From assembly GCA_903930745.1 (NCBI GenBank), contig CAIYZX010000343.1, positions 1-6,919 on the forward strand: 6,919 bases of DNA, read 5' to 3'. The notes below the pieces were generated by a model. The model worked only from the letters and a program-made list of their open reading frames with translations, was not told the origin of the DNA and ran no database searches. This stretch comes from an uncultured Chloroflexota bacterium (GTDB taxonomy: Bacteria; Chloroflexota; Limnocylindria; Limnocylindrales; CSP1-4). The position numbers were made by a program, and so were the translations under genes. Positions within the stretch are counted from its first letter, which is position 1, and each line of letters begins with the position of its first letter. Positions 6,006 through 6,919 of this stretch are shown here, in pieces.

Positions 6006-6716
6006 TCAGCCGCCCAGGTAGGCGGCCTGCACCTCGGGCATGTCCCGCACCACGTGGGCCGGTCCCGCGATCTCCACGCGACCGTGGCGGAGCACGTAGG
6101 CGTCGTCGGCGATCGCGAGCGCCAGGCGCACGTTCTGCTCCACCAGGCACATCGTCAGGCCGGTGCCTCGCAGCCTCGCGACGATCTCGAAGAGGTCAAG
6201 GACCACCTTGGGCGACAGGCCCAGCGACGGCTCGTCCAGGATCAGCACGGACGGCTTCGCCATGAGCCCGCGCGCGACGGCCACCATCTGCTGCTCGCCG
6301 CCGGACAGCGTTCCGGCGACCTGGCGGCGACGCTCCGCCACGCGGGGGAAGAGCGCGTACACCTCGTCCAGCGTGCTCGACATGGACGCACGGCCGCGCG
6401 GTCCCGTGGCCCCCATCTCCAGGTTCTCCAGCACCGTCATGTCGGAGAACAGCTGGCGGCCCTCCGGCACCAGCACGATCCCGAGGCGGGCACGCTCGTG
6501 GGCCCGGAGGCGTCCCAGGGGCCGCCCGTCCAGCTCCACGTCGCCGGACGTCGCCGGGATCAGGCCGGTCAGCGTGCGCAGCAGCGTGGTCTTGCCGCTC
6601 CCGTTGGACCCAACGATCGTCGTCAGGCGCCCGCCCACCAGCTCCACGGTGGCTCCGTGCAGCACGGCAAGATCGCCGTAGCCAGCATGCAGGTCGCGGG
6701 CGCGCAGCGTGGTCAT
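6006..6716 (-). CDS. livF: Branched-chain amino-acid ABC transporter ATPase LivF
   Basis: A 236-aa ATPase of the hydrophobic/branched-chain amino-acid importer family (LivF), full length for the family. It works at the inner face of the membrane with LivG to drive the LivH/LivM permease. Visible motifs are Walker A GSNGSGKTT (36-44), a Q-loop region LVPEGRQLF (82-90) typical of LivF, signature LSGGEQQ (137-143), and Walker B VLILDEP (157-163) followed by SLGLSP. CLVEQN (190-195) stands where other ABC proteins have the switch His; the VEQN form is normal for LivF and not a defect. It ends in AAYLGG like its relatives. The ATG start overlaps the livG stop (ATGA), placing it last in a livG-livF unit. 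Members of this family also import amides, urea or other small polar compounds, so the substrate may not be leucine, isoleucine or valine. Confidence 0.93.
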   Translation of the reverse strand: MTTLRARDLHAGYGDLAVLHGATVELVGGRLTTIVGSNGSGKTTLLRTLTGLIPATSGDVELDGRPLGRLRAHERARLGIVLVPEGRQLFSDMTVLENLEMGATGPRGRASMSSTLDEVYALFPRVAERRRQVAGTLSGGEQQMVAVARGLMAKPSVLILDEPSLGLSPKVVLDLFEIVARLRGTGLTMCLVEQNVRLALAIADDAYVLRHGRVEIAGPAHVVRDMPEVQAAYLGG

Positions 6717-6919
6717 CGGACTGTCTCCAGCAGTCGGGCGGCCGCCGCGGGATCACCCAGGTACGCCTCGATCACGGTGGGGTCCGCCTGCACCTCCGCG
6801 GGCGTGCCCGAGGCGATGACGCGCCCGTGGTCCATCACCACGACGTGGTCCGACAGGCCCATCACGGCCTGCATCAGGTGCTCGATCATCAGGATCGTCA
6901 CGCCGGACGCACGGACCTC
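6713..6919 (-). CDS. livG: LivG-type ABC transporter ATPase, C-terminal fragment
   Basis: The last 68 codons of an ATPase gene that continues past the right edge of the window; the N-terminal three quarters, with Walker A, signature and Walker B, are not visible. The fragment reads as a LivG C-terminus: a MIEHLMQAVMGLSDHVVVMD stretch with the switch-region His of IEH, then GRVIASGTPAEVQ and IEAYLG, as in high-affinity branched-chain amino-acid transporters. The stop overlaps the start of livF by 4 nt, which matches the usual livG-livF order. An internal GTG at 6901 would give a 62-aa frame, but the codons before it (E-V-R-A-S-G) continue the domain, so this is a cut gene and not a small one. 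It is truncated by the window, not broken. Confidence 0.9.
   Translation of the reverse strand, partial: EVRASGVTILMIEHLMQAVMGLSDHVVVMDHGRVIASGTPAEVQADPTVIEAYLGDPAAAARLLETVR

Noticed and set aside
4100..6265. A 721-codon open frame on the + strand opposite the helicase and part of livF
   Set aside because: It lies antisense to a helicase with all SF1A motifs. Its translation is an Arg/His/Gln/Pro-rich sequence without domains, as expected from GC-rich third positions on the other strand.
6006..6716. Missing switch-loop His in LivF as a sign of inactivation
   Set aside because: LivF proteins normally carry VEQN at this place, and the other ATPase motifs are intact.
1..6919. A hidden mobile element, defence island or CRISPR array
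   Set aside because: I found no spaced direct repeats, terminal inverted repeats, transposase, integrase, nuclease or toxin-antitoxin pair. The only tandem repeat is the 12-bp pair inside the permease gene, and the helicase stands alone without nuclease partners.

Overview
The window is very GC-rich (roughly 70% by eye), densely packed bacterial DNA with strong third-position G/C bias. Long spurious reading frames on the opposite strand of nearly every gene are a by-product of that bias. The gene set (DUF6941-like protein, DrrA-type ABC-2 exporter, ICMT-like methyltransferase, small UvrD-like helicase, Liv-type amino-acid importer) and the likely leaderless starts would suit a high-GC Actinomycetota or Chloroflexota genome. 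No marker gene fixes the phylum, so this is inference. I see no rRNA, tRNA, CRISPR array, insertion sequence, integrase or phage gene. The region reads as ordinary chromosome.

Layout. On the + strand, 27-799 carries a two-gene unit: a DUF6941-like protein, then an unrecognised 113-aa helical protein joined to it by a 4-nt TTGA stop/start overlap. This unit converges at about 800-847, over a possible hairpin, on a leftward block that fills the rest of the window. Read in the direction of transcription (high to low coordinates), the block holds: the 3' end of livG (cut by the window edge); livF; a compact UvrD/Rep-type helicase; a small membrane methyltransferase of the isoprenylcysteine carboxyl methyltransferase type; and a complete three-gene ABC-2 exporter (ATPase, permease, permease).

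How the genes work together. livG-livF are the two ATPases of a branched-chain amino-acid/amide importer whose permease and binding-protein genes probably lie beyond position 6919. The exporter genes are joined by 4-nt ATGA and GTGA overlaps and should encode one complex with two different permease subunits. The helicase and methyltransferase are single genes without an obvious functional tie to their neighbours. Both have a TANNNT element exactly 7 nt before an ATG, the arrangement expected for leaderless mRNAs. The + strand unit has a similar element at 9 nt. Short GC-rich hairpins without U-tracts follow livF, the methyltransferase and the convergent pair, so the leftward block may be several short transcription units rather than one operon.

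Nothing here looks like a new multi-gene system. The least explained parts are the coupled DUF6941/113-aa pair, the trimmed helicase and the leaderless-type promoters.
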